Positions 23,830-32,513 of a DNA stretch of 64,000 nucleotides are shown piece after piece; the first letter of the stretch is position 1, and every line of letters starts with the position of its first letter. Source of the stretch: CALAMC01 sp964459465 (lineage in GTDB: Bacteria; Zixibacteria; MSB-5A5; GN15; PGXB01). The stretch lies in the NCBI GenBank assembly GCA_964459465.1, contig CAYWLR010000008.1:68353-132352 (forward strand), read 5' to 3'. The position numbers and the translations under genes are program-made. Under the pieces are notes generated by a model. The model worked only from the letters and a program-made list of their open reading frames with translations, did not search any database and was not told the DNA's origin.

Positions 23830-25137
23830 ATGGATGAAGAAAAGGTTTCGGACATTGATTTGTCCGAAAGCATTGCCGAATTCACCGAGCGCTACAGCTC
23901 TTTCAGTGATGTAATCAATCGCATGCAGCGTCAATACCTGGCGCTGAAGGACACTTATACTCGCCAGAGCGATGAACTGCGCGATGTCAATGAATCGCTG
24001 CAAAATCTCGTTGCCGAAAATCGGGCCGTCACGGAATTTTTGAATTCCATTCTGGGCTCCTTGACATCGGGCGTGATCGCGGTTGACCGGACCGGGAAAG
24101 TAACCCATATCAATCCCTCGGCCATGAAAATTCTGGGATTGCCCGGAGAAATATCTTCCGTTCGCGGCTGCCATTATGCCGATATAATTTCGGCGGTTGA
24201 GAACGGCGAATTTTCGGCGGTCGGGACCGTCGGCAGCGGTCTTTGTATCGATTCGAAGGAAAAGAGAATTGAAACATATTATGGTACTGTCGTCGCTTTG
24301 CAGGTTTCAACCTCTCTTCTGAAAAACAAGCGGGGCGAGATTGTCGGAGCGGTGGAGCTCTTTTCGGATATATCCAAAGTCAAGCGTCTCGAGGAGAAAT
24401 TATCGCGGATGAAAGTGCTGGCTTCATTGGGTGAATTGGCGGCGGCCATTGCCCATGAAGTGCGAAACCCTCTTTTAGCGATCAACGGTTTTGCCTCACT
24501 TCTGGTGCGCGACCTGTGCCATGATCCATCCAAAAAGGCCATGGCCGAAAAAATCGTCACCGGTGTGAACAATATCAACGAAACCATCCAGAATCTTCTG
24601 GATTTTGCCCATAACGATGAAATTAATAAAATCCCGGTAACATTGAACGAGTATCTTGATTCGATACTGGAAGAATTCTTCGACTCGATGGGGCCGGAAT
24701 TTTCCAGGTCCTGTATCAGACGTGACTTTATAATAGATGACGAAGCCGTGATCGAAATCGACCCGCACTTGTTCCGGCAGGCGATTTTCAACCTGATAAG
24801 AAACGGTCTGGAAGCGAGCGCCGCCAAACCGGAAGTGACCGTATCCTGCCGAACGTTACCGCTGGACAAGTCCCAGTCGGAATTCGGCAAAAGACTCGAG
24901 CTTTCCGGTCTGGACCGCCTGACAGAAATCAGAATACGCGACAACGGTTCCGGTATACCGGATAGCCAAATCGAAAAAATATTCACACCGTTTTATTCGA
25001 CCAAGGAAAACGGGACGGGCCTGGGATTGGCCATTGCCTGGAAAATAATTAAAGCCCACGGCGGCGATTTATGTCTGGCCGACCACGGCTCCGACGGAGC
25101 AACTTTTTCAATAATATTGCCCATGAAAGTAATCTAA
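23830..25137 (+). CDS. cytosolic PAS-domain histidine kinase (FlrB/FlgS-like)
   Basis: A 435-residue soluble histidine kinase without membrane helices. An N-terminal coiled coil (1-75) is followed by a PAS domain (about 75-190), the dimerisation helix with H209 in AAAIAHEVRNPLLAINGFASLL, and a GHKL ATPase domain with NLIRNGLEAS, RIRDNGSGIPDSQIEKIFTPFYSTKENGTGLGLAI. This layout matches kinases that drive sigma-54 activators of flagellar genes (FlrB, FlgS). It is 16 bases before the sigma-54 regulator. A TATAAT at 23726-23731 in the 149-base gap upstream is a possible -10, without a clear -35. Confidence 0.9.
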   Translation: MDEEKVSDIDLSESIAEFTERYSSFSDVINRMQRQYLALKDTYTRQSDELRDVNESLQNLVAENRAVTEFLNSILGSLTSGVIAVDRTGKVTHINPSAMKILGLPGEISSVRGCHYADIISAVENGEFSAVGTVGSGLCIDSKEKRIETYYGTVVALQVSTSLLKNKRGEIVGAVELFSDISKVKRLEEKLSRMKVLASLGELAAAIAHEVRNPLLAINGFASLLVRDLCHDPSKKAMAEKIVTGVNNINETIQNLLDFAHNDEINKIPVTLNEYLDSILEEFFDSMGPEFSRSCIRRDFIIDDEAVIEIDPHLFRQAIFNLIRNGLEASAAKPEVTVSCRTLPLDKSQSEFGKRLELSGLDRLTEIRIRDNGSGIPDSQIEKIFTPFYSTKENGTGLGLAIAWKIIKAHGGDLCLADHGSDGATFSIILPMKVI

Positions 25138-25153
25138 ACGGGGAGATAGCGGC

Positions 25154-26515
25154 ATGAAGCTTGATATTCTGGTAGTTGATGATGACCGTCTGGTAAACGA
25201 TTTCCTGACCGAAACCATATCCCGCATGGGGCATAATGTTGAATCGGTCTTGTCGGCCGAGGATGCATTGGTCTGTCTGGATGAAGCCCGATTCGATCTT
25301 ATGGTGTCGGATATCAAGATGAAAGGTATGGATGGCATCACCCTGCTGGGTCGCGCCAAAAGCATGCAGCCGGAAATAATGGCGATTATGATCACCGCCT
25401 ATGGGACGGTCGAAAATGCCGTCAAAGCGATGAAAATGGGCGCCTATGACTATTTGCTTAAACCGGTATCGCCGGATAATATCGAAATTGTGGTCGCACG
25501 GGCCGCCGAAGTGATCGAACTCCGCCGCGAAAATAAAATGCTTAAATCCGACCTGGCCGAGAAATATCAGAATATCGTGGGTAAATCTCAACGCATCAAA
25601 CAGGTTTTCGATCTTATCGAGACTACCGCCGACGCCCGATCTACGGTGCTTATAACGGGTGAATCGGGAACGGGGAAAGAGCTGGTGGCGCGGGCGATTC
25701 ACTATGCCTCGCCCCGTCGTGATAATCCTTTCATTAAGTTGAATTGTGCCGCCCTGCCAGAAAATCTGGTTGAGGCGGAATTGTTCGGGTATGAAAAGGG
25801 AGCTTTCACCGGGGCGGTTCGGCAACATAAGGGCCGGTTCGAACTGGCGCATACGGGGACTTTGTTGCTCGATGAAATCAGCGAGATGCCGTCGGGACTT
25901 CAGGCCAAACTTTTAAGAGTATTGCAGGAACGTGAATTCGAGAGACTCGGATCCGGAAAACCGATAGAAGTCGACGTTCGGATTATCGCCACGTCGAATC
26001 GTGATTTGAAGAAGGCCATTGCGCTCGGCCAATTTCGCGAAGACCTGTATTTCCGTTTAAACGTCATCCCGATACATATTGCCTCGTTGCGGGAGCGGCT
26101 CGAGGATATTCCTCTTCTGGTCCAGCATTTCATTTTTAAGTACAACGCCGAAAATAACAAAAATATCACCGGGATCGACGATGACGTTATGAAATTGCTA
26201 TTGAAATATCACTGGCCCGGAAATGTTCGCGAACTGGAAAATTACATCGAGCGGGCGGTTGTTACCTCGCCGGGGACGACACTGACGCGGGAATGTTTCC
26301 CCGGAGATCTGGTTTTGGGCAAATTATCCGAGCAAACGCCCGGATTGGAAATAGGCATCACGTTGCAGGAAGGTGAGAAATATCTGATACTCAAGACGCT
26401 GGAAAAATATAACGGAAATAAGACCAAGGCCGCCGAAGTGCTCAACATAACCCCCCGGACTATTCGCAACAAATTGGCCGAATACAACATAGAAGATCCG
26501 GTCGAACAGGAATAA
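25154..26515 (+). CDS. sigma-54-dependent response regulator (NtrC/FlrC/FlgR-like)
   Basis: A 453-residue activator: receiver domain with D53 (LMVSDIKMKGMDG), AAA+ domain (about 140-370) with Walker A GESGTGKELVAR, the sigma-54 contact loop GAFTGA and Walker B LLLDE, and a Fis-type helix-turn-helix at the end (YNGNKTKAAEVLNITPRTIRNKL). It should open sigma-54 promoters when phosphorylated by the kinase upstream. Two strong sigma-54 promoters lie in this window before flgB and flgF, which makes it the probable flagellar master activator; this is inferred from position. Confidence 0.93.
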   Translation: MKLDILVVDDDRLVNDFLTETISRMGHNVESVLSAEDALVCLDEARFDLMVSDIKMKGMDGITLLGRAKSMQPEIMAIMITAYGTVENAVKAMKMGAYDYLLKPVSPDNIEIVVARAAEVIELRRENKMLKSDLAEKYQNIVGKSQRIKQVFDLIETTADARSTVLITGESGTGKELVARAIHYASPRRDNPFIKLNCAALPENLVEAELFGYEKGAFTGAVRQHKGRFELAHTGTLLLDEISEMPSGLQAKLLRVLQEREFERLGSGKPIEVDVRIIATSNRDLKKAIALGQFREDLYFRLNVIPIHIASLRERLEDIPLLVQHFIFKYNAENNKNITGIDDDVMKLLLKYHWPGNVRELENYIERAVVTSPGTTLTRECFPGDLVLGKLSEQTPGLEIGITLQEGEKYLILKTLEKYNGNKTKAAEVLNITPRTIRNKLAEYNIEDPVEQE

Positions 26516-26552
26516 TAGCCACCGTCGTGTAAATCCCTGCGGCAGGCTCAAT

Positions 26553-26578
26553 TAAAAATTCTCGTTTTTTGCCGATAA
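26553..26578 (+). promoter_or_regulatory. sigma-28 (FliA)-type promoter before motA
   Basis: TAAA (26553-26556), a 14-base spacer, then a perfect GCCGATAA (26571-26578). Consensus for sigma-28 is TAAA-N15-GCCGATAA. It lies 61 bases before the motA ATG. Confidence 0.7.
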
Positions 26579-26639
26579 TCCCTGTAATTGCATATTGTTG
26601 CCGGAGCGGGAAAAATATCGCCCGCTTGATGGATTATTT

Positions 26640-27404
26640 ATGGATATAGCAACTTTTGGCGGTTTGATCCTCGGCATCGGGGCGGTGGTTGTTTCCTTTG
26701 TACTGGAAGGGGGCAACCTCAATTCCATTGTCCAGGGTCCGGCCATGATGATTGTCATCGGCGGCACCATTGGCGCGACTGTTGTAACGACTTCGGTTTA
26801 TACCGTTCGCCAGGTTCCCACGTTTATCCGTTTGGCTTTCAGCACCCGTAAAGCCGACCTGATGGAAACGGTTGAACGTATTGTCAAGTTATCCGAAAAG
26901 GCCCGTAAAGAAGGTATTTTGGGGCTGGAGAATGAATTAGGCAAAATATCCGATCCGTTTTTTCGCAAGGCGGTGCGGCTGGTTATCGATGGCAGCGAAA
27001 CGACGGATCTTAAAAGTATCCTCGAAACGGAAATCGCTTATGTTGAGGACCGTCATAAAAAGGGGATTTTATTTTTCCAGAAAATGGGCGGTTTTTCACC
27101 GACTATGGGTATCATCGGAACCGTTCTGGGGCTGATTCATACGTTGAGCAACACCGCCAACGCCGACCGCATGGCCCAGGCCATTGCCGGGGCTTTTATC
27201 GCCACCCTTTGGGGGGTGGCCCTGGCCAATCTGTGTTACCTGCCGCTAAGCGATAAGCTCAAAATGCGCCACGAAGAAGAATTGGCCAAACTGGATTTGA
27301 TAACGGAAGGCGTTATCGCCATTCAATCCGGTGACAATCCCCGGGTTGTGCGCACCAAACTGCTTTCGTTTCTGGCTCCGCATCTGCGTCACGGAGACGA
27401 CTGA
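26640..27404 (+). CDS. motA: flagellar motor stator protein MotA
   Basis: Proton (or ion) channel stator subunit in the inner membrane. The 254 residues have the four-helix MotA plan: FGGLILGIGAVVVSFVLEGG as the first helix, a second helix TIGATVVTTSVYTV, the cytoplasmic loop with charged residues that contact FliG (ARKEGILGLENEL), and GGFSPTMGIIGTVLGLI with the conserved Pro. ATG 26640 was chosen because it begins at the first helix; an in-frame TTG at 26595 would add 15 charged residues. A sigma-28-type promoter is upstream. motB follows after 2 bases. Confidence 0.93.
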   Translation: MDIATFGGLILGIGAVVVSFVLEGGNLNSIVQGPAMMIVIGGTIGATVVTTSVYTVRQVPTFIRLAFSTRKADLMETVERIVKLSEKARKEGILGLENELGKISDPFFRKAVRLVIDGSETTDLKSILETEIAYVEDRHKKGILFFQKMGGFSPTMGIIGTVLGLIHTLSNTANADRMAQAIAGAFIATLWGVALANLCYLPLSDKLKMRHEEELAKLDLITEGVIAIQSGDNPRVVRTKLLSFLAPHLRHGDD

Positions 27405-27406
27405 TC

Positions 27407-28135
27407 ATGATGGCTCGTCGTAAAAGGGGAGATAACAAGGAAAACCTGGATCGGTGGCTATTGACCTATGCAGACCTGATTACACTGCTTCTGGCTTTTT
27501 TCATTGTCATGTATTCCATGTCGCGTATCGATGCCAAAAAGTTCGGGCAGATGAGCGAAGCGCTGTCGGGGGTATTGCACGGGGGCAATACGGCAATCAA
27601 GAAGAGCGCCGAACGTGGCAGTCTCCCCGGAAACGGCATTCTCGAAATCGGGCACTTGAAAACATTGGGTCATAACATCACCGAGGCTTTCGATAAAGCC
27701 GGCAAAGGAAAAGAGCTGAATGTCGAAGTGTCGGAGCGTGGTTTGGTCATTCATATCATGGAGCAGGCCCTGTTCCGGGAAGGATCCGCCGATCTCGAGG
27801 ATCGTGCTCAACAGACGCTCGATCTGGTCGGTTCGCAACTGCGTAATATAGAAAACCATGTTCGCGTCGAGGGTCATACTGATAATAAACCAATCAGTAC
27901 CGCCCGCTTCCCTTCAAACTGGGAATTATCATCGGCACGGGCCACGGCGGTGGTTAAATATTTCGTCAACAGCTTTGACATCCTGCCTACCCGGTTATCG
28001 GCCCTTGGATATGGTGAATTTCGGCCGATCGCTCCCAACAACACCGATGAAAACCGCTCCAAAAACCGGCGGGTCGATATCGTTGTTCTGACAATGGAGC
28101 TTTCCGGGCAGGAGCCGGATTCAGACCATTATTGA
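27407..28135 (+). CDS. motB: flagellar motor stator protein MotB
   Basis: Stator subunit that anchors to peptidoglycan. The 242 residues have one N-terminal helix with the ion-binding Asp23 in LTYADLITLLLAFFIVMYSMS, a linker, and an OmpA-like C-terminal domain (VRVEGHTDNKPI, NWELSSARATAVVKYF, NRRVDIVVL) that binds peptidoglycan. ATG pairs are at 27407 and 27410; either may be used. It is coupled to motA and followed by a hairpin terminator. Confidence 0.95.
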   Translation: MMARRKRGDNKENLDRWLLTYADLITLLLAFFIVMYSMSRIDAKKFGQMSEALSGVLHGGNTAIKKSAERGSLPGNGILEIGHLKTLGHNITEAFDKAGKGKELNVEVSERGLVIHIMEQALFREGSADLEDRAQQTLDLVGSQLRNIENHVRVEGHTDNKPISTARFPSNWELSSARATAVVKYFVNSFDILPTRLSALGYGEFRPIAPNNTDENRSKNRRVDIVVLTMELSGQEPDSDHY

Positions 28136-28165
28136 TCATTTAATTGGAAATTATTTCATCTTATT

Positions 28166-28190
28166 CGGGGAATTTAATTCCCGCCCTTTT
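28166..28190 (+). terminator. probable terminator after motB
   Basis: Hairpin GGGAATT-T-AATTCCC (28168-28182) followed by GCCCTTTTC. It separates motAB from the next operon, which has its own sigma-54 promoter. Confidence 0.45.
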
Positions 28191-28256
28191 CATCATATAA
28201 TTCCAATAAATCATGTAATTCATTGAATATTTGTCACTTACGGAATTAATCCGAAT

Positions 28257-28272
28257 TGGCACGGCGACTGCA
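28257..28272 (+). promoter_or_regulatory. sigma-54 promoter of the flgBC-fliEFGHIJ operon
   Basis: TGGCACG (28257-28263), GCGA, then CTGCA (28268-28272): the -24/-12 arrangement TGGCACG-N4-TTGCW with one mismatch. Transcription is expected to start about 12 bases later, just before the flgB ribosome site and its ATG at 28295. The upstream AT-rich stretch (28190-28250) would be the place for activator binding. Confidence 0.85.
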
Positions 28273-28294
28273 TTACGCTGGCGCGGGAAAAGAT

Positions 28295-28714
28295 ATGTCG
28301 GATATTATACAAAATACGATTTTCGCCAAAAGCGGCGTGCCGATGCTGGAAAAATTCCTCGAACTGTCGGCGGTCAAGCACAAGCTGGTCTCGGGCAATC
28401 TCGCCAATGTTTCAACGCCGGGCTATAAGAGTAAAGATATCGATTTCCACGGCGAACTGAAAAAAGCGATTGGCCAAAAAAGCGGTTTGAAGATGGCGAC
28501 GACCCATCCAAACCATATGCAGCCCGGACAGGTTTCTGGCGACGGTCCTAAAATTATTACGGACAATTCGTCCGAGTCAAACGGTATTAATAACGTCAAT
28601 GTCGATAAAGAGATGGCCGACCTGGCCCAGAACCAGATTACTTATGCGCTGGGGGCCCGGATGTTGTCACTGAAATTTCAGGGACTTAAAAAGGCCATCA
28701 AAGGTCAAGGATAA
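28295..28714 (+). CDS. flgB: flagellar basal-body rod protein FlgB
   Basis: Proximal rod subunit. The 139 residues carry the rod signature KLVSGNLANVSTPGYKSKDIDFHGEL near the N-terminus and a helical C-terminus (LAQNQITYALGARMLSLKFQGLKKAI) that pack into the rod core. ATG 28295 follows GCGGGAAAAG; the earlier in-frame TTG at 28256 lies within the sigma-54 promoter and is not credible. First gene of the operon. Confidence 0.95.
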   Translation: MSDIIQNTIFAKSGVPMLEKFLELSAVKHKLVSGNLANVSTPGYKSKDIDFHGELKKAIGQKSGLKMATTHPNHMQPGQVSGDGPKIITDNSSESNGINNVNVDKEMADLAQNQITYALGARMLSLKFQGLKKAIKGQG

Positions 28715-28720
28715 TAAGAT

Positions 28721-29215
28721 ATGTCCGGTCTGGTAAATTCAATTGATGTGTCGGCGTCCGGTTTAACCATACAGCGGCGCAAAATGGACGCCATTGCCCA
28801 GAATATCGCCAACGTTGAAACCACCCGCACCGAGGACGGCAGTCCGTATCGCCGTAAAAGAGTCATGGTGGAAGAGGCCAAAGAAAATATGCCGTTCAAG
28901 ACCATCATGAATCAGGCCAGTACCCGCCTGGCTCGGACCAATCCGGGACACTTGCCCGGTTCGACGCGTAATCTGAAAAGCGGTGTTGAGATATCCAAAG
29001 TTGATGCGAAGGAAGTGGAAGCCTCGCCGGATGATTTTAAATTGATTTATGACCCCGCTCATCCCGACGCCGACGAGGATGGCTACGTGAAAATGCCGGA
29101 TGTCGAGCTGATAAATGAAATGGTTGACATGATGACTTCATCGCGAGCTTATGAGGCCAATACCACCGCTATTCTGGCGGCCAAGGAAATGGCCAGAAAC
29201 GCAATGGAAATTTAA
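28721..29215 (+). CDS. flgC: flagellar basal-body rod protein FlgC
   Basis: Proximal rod subunit, 164 residues. N-terminal signature IDVSASGLTIQRRKMDAIAQNIANVETTRTEDGSPYRRKRV and C-terminal VELINEMVDMMTSSRAYEANTTAILAAKEMARNAMEI are typical. It is 6 bases after flgB. The middle part is somewhat longer than in enteric FlgC. Confidence 0.96.
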   Translation: MSGLVNSIDVSASGLTIQRRKMDAIAQNIANVETTRTEDGSPYRRKRVMVEEAKENMPFKTIMNQASTRLARTNPGHLPGSTRNLKSGVEISKVDAKEVEASPDDFKLIYDPAHPDADEDGYVKMPDVELINEMVDMMTSSRAYEANTTAILAAKEMARNAMEI

Positions 29216-29233
29216 TAAACAAAGGTGACAGAT

Positions 29234-29563
29234 ATGAATATCAATTCAGTTGGAATTAATGCCTATCGGCAGCTTGATACGGACAATCAAACTGCCCGCC
29301 GGCAAAACGCCGAGCAGGCGACAAATTCTTCATCAGCCAAAACACCGGTGGAAATCACCGGGCAAACCGAGAAAGCCAAATCGGTCCTCGGTGTCAGGGT
29401 CAATCGCGGGGCATTCGAGGAAATCCTTACGCCCCAGGAAAAAGAAGCCCTTGAAATAATTTTCGAAAAATTCCGGTCTGCGGCGGCTCTTACGGCGACC
29501 TATGAACGCGACGGACAGACCGAAAAAACACGACTGGGAACAATGGTGGACGTGACGTTATGA
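29234..29563 (+). CDS. unknown flagellar-operon protein between flgC and fliE
   Basis: A 109-residue protein I do not recognise. The N-terminal 50 residues are polar and probably unfolded (MNINSVGINAYRQLDTDNQ, rich in Gln, Asn, Ser, Thr). The C-terminal half (SVLGVRVNRGAFEEILTPQEKEALEIIFEKF) looks helical. ATG 29234 sits well behind AAAGGTG; GTG 29225 is an alternative. It overlaps fliE by 4 bases (ATGA), so it is clearly translated as part of the rod operon. It could be a rod or hook-basal accessory or an export chaperone; nothing in the sequence decides this. Confidence 0.75.
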   Translation: MNINSVGINAYRQLDTDNQTARRQNAEQATNSSSAKTPVEITGQTEKAKSVLGVRVNRGAFEEILTPQEKEALEIIFEKFRSAAALTATYERDGQTEKTRLGTMVDVTL

Positions 29564-29871
29564 GCGAATCGATCGGCACTGTCGGCCGCATAGTCCCGGG
29601 ACTTCAGAGTCGGGCGCCGTTGGCGCCGCCCGAGATGAAAAGTGACAAGGACGCCAGCTTTACGGAAGTTCTGGGCAGCATGCTCAATTCGGTTAACGGA
29701 CTGCAGTTCGATGCCGCCAAAGCACAAGAACTGGCGGCCGCCGGAGAAATCGCCGATTTGCACGATGTCATGATCGCGCTGGAAAAGGCGGGAGTCGCCA
29801 TGGACCTGCTTCTGGAAATAAGAAATAAACTTGTTGAGGCTTATGAAACGCTGGTAAAAATGCCTATGTAA
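29560..29871 (+). CDS. fliE: flagellar hook-basal body protein FliE
   Basis: Links the MS ring to the rod. The 103 residues include SFTEVLGSMLNSVNGLQFDAAKAQELAAAGEIADLHDVMIALEKAGVAMDLLLEIRNKLVEAYETLVKMPM, read in segments, with the family C-terminus intact. It is coupled to the preceding unknown gene and 58 bases before fliF. Confidence 0.94.
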   Translation: MSESIGTVGRIVPGLQSRAPLAPPEMKSDKDASFTEVLGSMLNSVNGLQFDAAKAQELAAAGEIADLHDVMIALEKAGVAMDLLLEIRNKLVEAYETLVKMPM

Positions 29872-29929
29872 ATAAATCGGCTACGTTCATTCGCCATTGG
29901 ACAGGCGAATATAACAAGAGAGAATAGGA

Positions 29930-31492
29930 ATGGAATATTTTAAAAGCCTTTTCGCGAATATCGGAATTTTCGTGCGGGCCATGACGCCGAGTCAGGCGAT
30001 CATGCTCATCGGTGTCATCGCCGGCATCATTGTCGGCATTTTCGCCATAAGCAGCTGGGTTGGAACAATCAATTATTCGGTTTTGTACTCCAATCTGGAT
30101 CCGGCCGATGCCGGTGAAATAACGGGCTATCTCACCGATAATAAAATTCCGTACAAACTGGCCAACGGTGGTTCCTCAATTTCGGTCCCGTCGGATAAAG
30201 TATATGATTTGAGAATTACGATGGCATCGGAGGGTATGCCGCGTTCGGGCAACGTCGGGTATTCGATATTCGACCAATCCAACCTGGGGATGACGGAATT
30301 CCTGCAGAACCTCAATTTTCGTCGCGCTTTGGAGGGAGAGCTGATGCGGACGATTGTCCAGCTTTCCGGCGTCGATGCCGCGAGAGTGCACATTGTCATG
30401 CCCAAAGAGCGGTTGTTCAAGGAAGATAAAAAAGAGGCGACGGCCTCGGTCGTCCTTAAACTGCGCCGCCCCGGGATGCTGTCAACGGAGCAGATTGCCG
30501 GTATTACCCACCTGGTGGCGTCATCGGTGGAGGGATTGCAACCGGATAATATCACCATTATTGACCAGCGTGGCAATATGCTCTCTTCCGGGACTTCAAC
30601 CGATCCGCTGGCCGGGCTGACCGCTACCCAGCTGGAAGTGCGTAAAGGGGTTGAAAGTTATCTCGAACGAAAAGCCCAAACCATGCTCGACGGGGTGGTC
30701 GGACCGGGCCGGTCGATTGTGCGGGTAACCGCCGACCTGAATTTCCAGCAATTGGAAAAAACCAGCGAGCTTTATGATCCCAACAGCGCCGTCATCCGCA
30801 GTGAAGAAAAATCCGAACAAACGGCATCAGCCTCCGATAAACGCGAGGAAGAATCGCAGAGCACCGACGAAAACCGGGTGGAGACCACGACCACGAATTA
30901 TGAAATTAACAAGACGATCGAGCATATTGTCAACGCCGTCGGTGACATAGAACGTATATCGATAGCGGTGCTCCTGGATTATAATCAGGTGCAAAGTGAA
31001 GAATCGGGCGTCATTTATGAGCCTCGCTCGCAGGACGAGATTGACCGCCTGACGGCTATCGTCAGAAACGCGGTGGGCTTCAATGCCGATCGCAGCGATC
31101 AGATAGAAGTCGTCAACATCGCCTTTGACCGAACCGCAATCGAAACGGAAACCAATTTTGTCGATAATATAATACAGCAGGATTTCATATTTGACCTGGT
31201 GAAGAAAGTCGGGCTGGTTTTACTGGGCATTTTCGGCCTATTGTATTTCCGCCGGAAGGCGAAAAAACTGTTTGCGTCGCTGGGAAGGATATTGCCGCCC
31301 CCGGCCCCCGTCAGGCCGGTCCCGGAGGCAGGTCCGTCGTATGCCGAAAGCGGTATTGAAACGGAAATGGTCGAAGAAATAATCCCCGAGAAACGCAAAC
31401 CGAAGCTCCTCGACCGGATGCAGAAAACGGCCAATGAAAGCCCCGAAGAATTCGCCAAAGTGATTAAAACCATGATGGTGGAGCCGCAGTAA
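29930..31492 (+). CDS. fliF: flagellar MS-ring protein FliF
   Basis: Forms the MS ring in the inner membrane. The 520 residues have an N-terminal helix (AIMLIGVIAGIIVGIFAISSW), ring-building domains with YSVLYSNLDPADAGEITGYL, LRITMASEGMPRSGNVGYSIFD and VHIVMPKERLF, a second helix near 415 (VGLVLLGIFGLLYF) and a C-terminal tail (ESPEEFAKVIKTMM) that binds FliG. All expected parts are present. Confidence 0.96.
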   Translation: MEYFKSLFANIGIFVRAMTPSQAIMLIGVIAGIIVGIFAISSWVGTINYSVLYSNLDPADAGEITGYLTDNKIPYKLANGGSSISVPSDKVYDLRITMASEGMPRSGNVGYSIFDQSNLGMTEFLQNLNFRRALEGELMRTIVQLSGVDAARVHIVMPKERLFKEDKKEATASVVLKLRRPGMLSTEQIAGITHLVASSVEGLQPDNITIIDQRGNMLSSGTSTDPLAGLTATQLEVRKGVESYLERKAQTMLDGVVGPGRSIVRVTADLNFQQLEKTSELYDPNSAVIRSEEKSEQTASASDKREEESQSTDENRVETTTTNYEINKTIEHIVNAVGDIERISIAVLLDYNQVQSEESGVIYEPRSQDEIDRLTAIVRNAVGFNADRSDQIEVVNIAFDRTAIETETNFVDNIIQQDFIFDLVKKVGLVLLGIFGLLYFRRKAKKLFASLGRILPPPAPVRPVPEAGPSYAESGIETEMVEEIIPEKRKPKLLDRMQKTANESPEEFAKVIKTMMVEPQ

Positions 31493-31493
31493 C

Positions 31494-32513
31494 ATGGAAA
31501 AAGATTCATACGATAATATGTCGCCCAGCAAAAAAGCCGCCATCGCGCTGGTTGCGTTCGGAACCGATGTCTCCGCGCAGGTGCTAAAAAGCATGTCGGA
31601 GCCGGACATGGAAATTCTAACGGTCGAAATGGCCAATCTGGGTGAGGTGCCGCCCGAAATAGAAAAACGGGTGATTGAGGAATGTTATGAGATATTCATG
31701 GCCCGCCAGTACATTTCCCAGGGCGGCGTGGATTTCGCCAAAGCGGTACTGGAAAAGGCGGTTGGAAATGATAAAGCCAGCCGGATTTTATCGCGATTGG
31801 AATCGGCCCTTCATAAAACCGGTTTCAACCTGTTGAAAAACATCGACGCCAAGCAACTGGTCGGTTTTATTCAGAATGAGCACCCGCAGACGATCGCGTT
31901 GATCTTAACCCAGTTGACCGCGCATCAGGCGGCGGCGGTGCTAAGTGACCTGCCGTCGGAGCTGCAGTCCGAAGTAGCCTTGCGTATCTCGACGATGGAA
32001 AAAATTTCGCCGGAAGTATTGAAGGAGATCGAAGCCTCTCTGGAAGGACATTTCGATTCCTCGACGGCCGGGGATCTATCGGTTTCGGGCGGCGCCAAGA
32101 CGATGGCCGAAATTTTGAACTTGATCGAAAGCTCGGCCGAGAAAAATATTCTGCAGTCCATCGAGGCAGAAAACGCCGATCTGGCCGCCGAGATAAAGAA
32201 CATGATGTTCGTCTTTGACGATATCGTTTTGCTCGACGACCGGTCCATTCAGCGGTTGCTCAAAGAAGTCGAAACCAAGGACTTGTCCATTGCCCTTAAG
32301 GCCGCGGCCGACGAAGTCAAAAACAAGATTTTCGCCAATGTTTCCGAGCGCGTCTCGGTAATGATAAAGGAAGAAATGGAATTTCTGGGTCCGATGCGTC
32401 TGTCCGATGTCGAAGCCGCCCAGCAGAGAATAGTGGAATCGGTTCGACGACTCGAAGAAGAAGGTCAGATTGTCGTATCCGGTCGTGGCGGCAAGGAGGA
32501 CATTATTGTCTAA
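31494..32513 (+). CDS. fliG: flagellar motor switch protein FliG
   Basis: Rotor protein that contacts MotA and sets rotation. The 339 residues contain the N-terminal FliF-binding domain (LSPSKKAAIALVAFG), the middle domain (EHPQTIALILTQLTAHQAAAVLSDLPSE), and the C-terminal charged torque helix (DDRSIQRLLKEVETKDLSIALKAA, then VSERVSVMIKEEMEFLGPMRLSDVEAAQQRIV). Starts 1 base after fliF; overlaps fliH by 8 bases. Confidence 0.96.
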   Translation: MEKDSYDNMSPSKKAAIALVAFGTDVSAQVLKSMSEPDMEILTVEMANLGEVPPEIEKRVIEECYEIFMARQYISQGGVDFAKAVLEKAVGNDKASRILSRLESALHKTGFNLLKNIDAKQLVGFIQNEHPQTIALILTQLTAHQAAAVLSDLPSELQSEVALRISTMEKISPEVLKEIEASLEGHFDSSTAGDLSVSGGAKTMAEILNLIESSAEKNILQSIEAENADLAAEIKNMMFVFDDIVLLDDRSIQRLLKEVETKDLSIALKAAADEVKNKIFANVSERVSVMIKEEMEFLGPMRLSDVEAAQQRIVESVRRLEEEGQIVVSGRGGKEDIIV

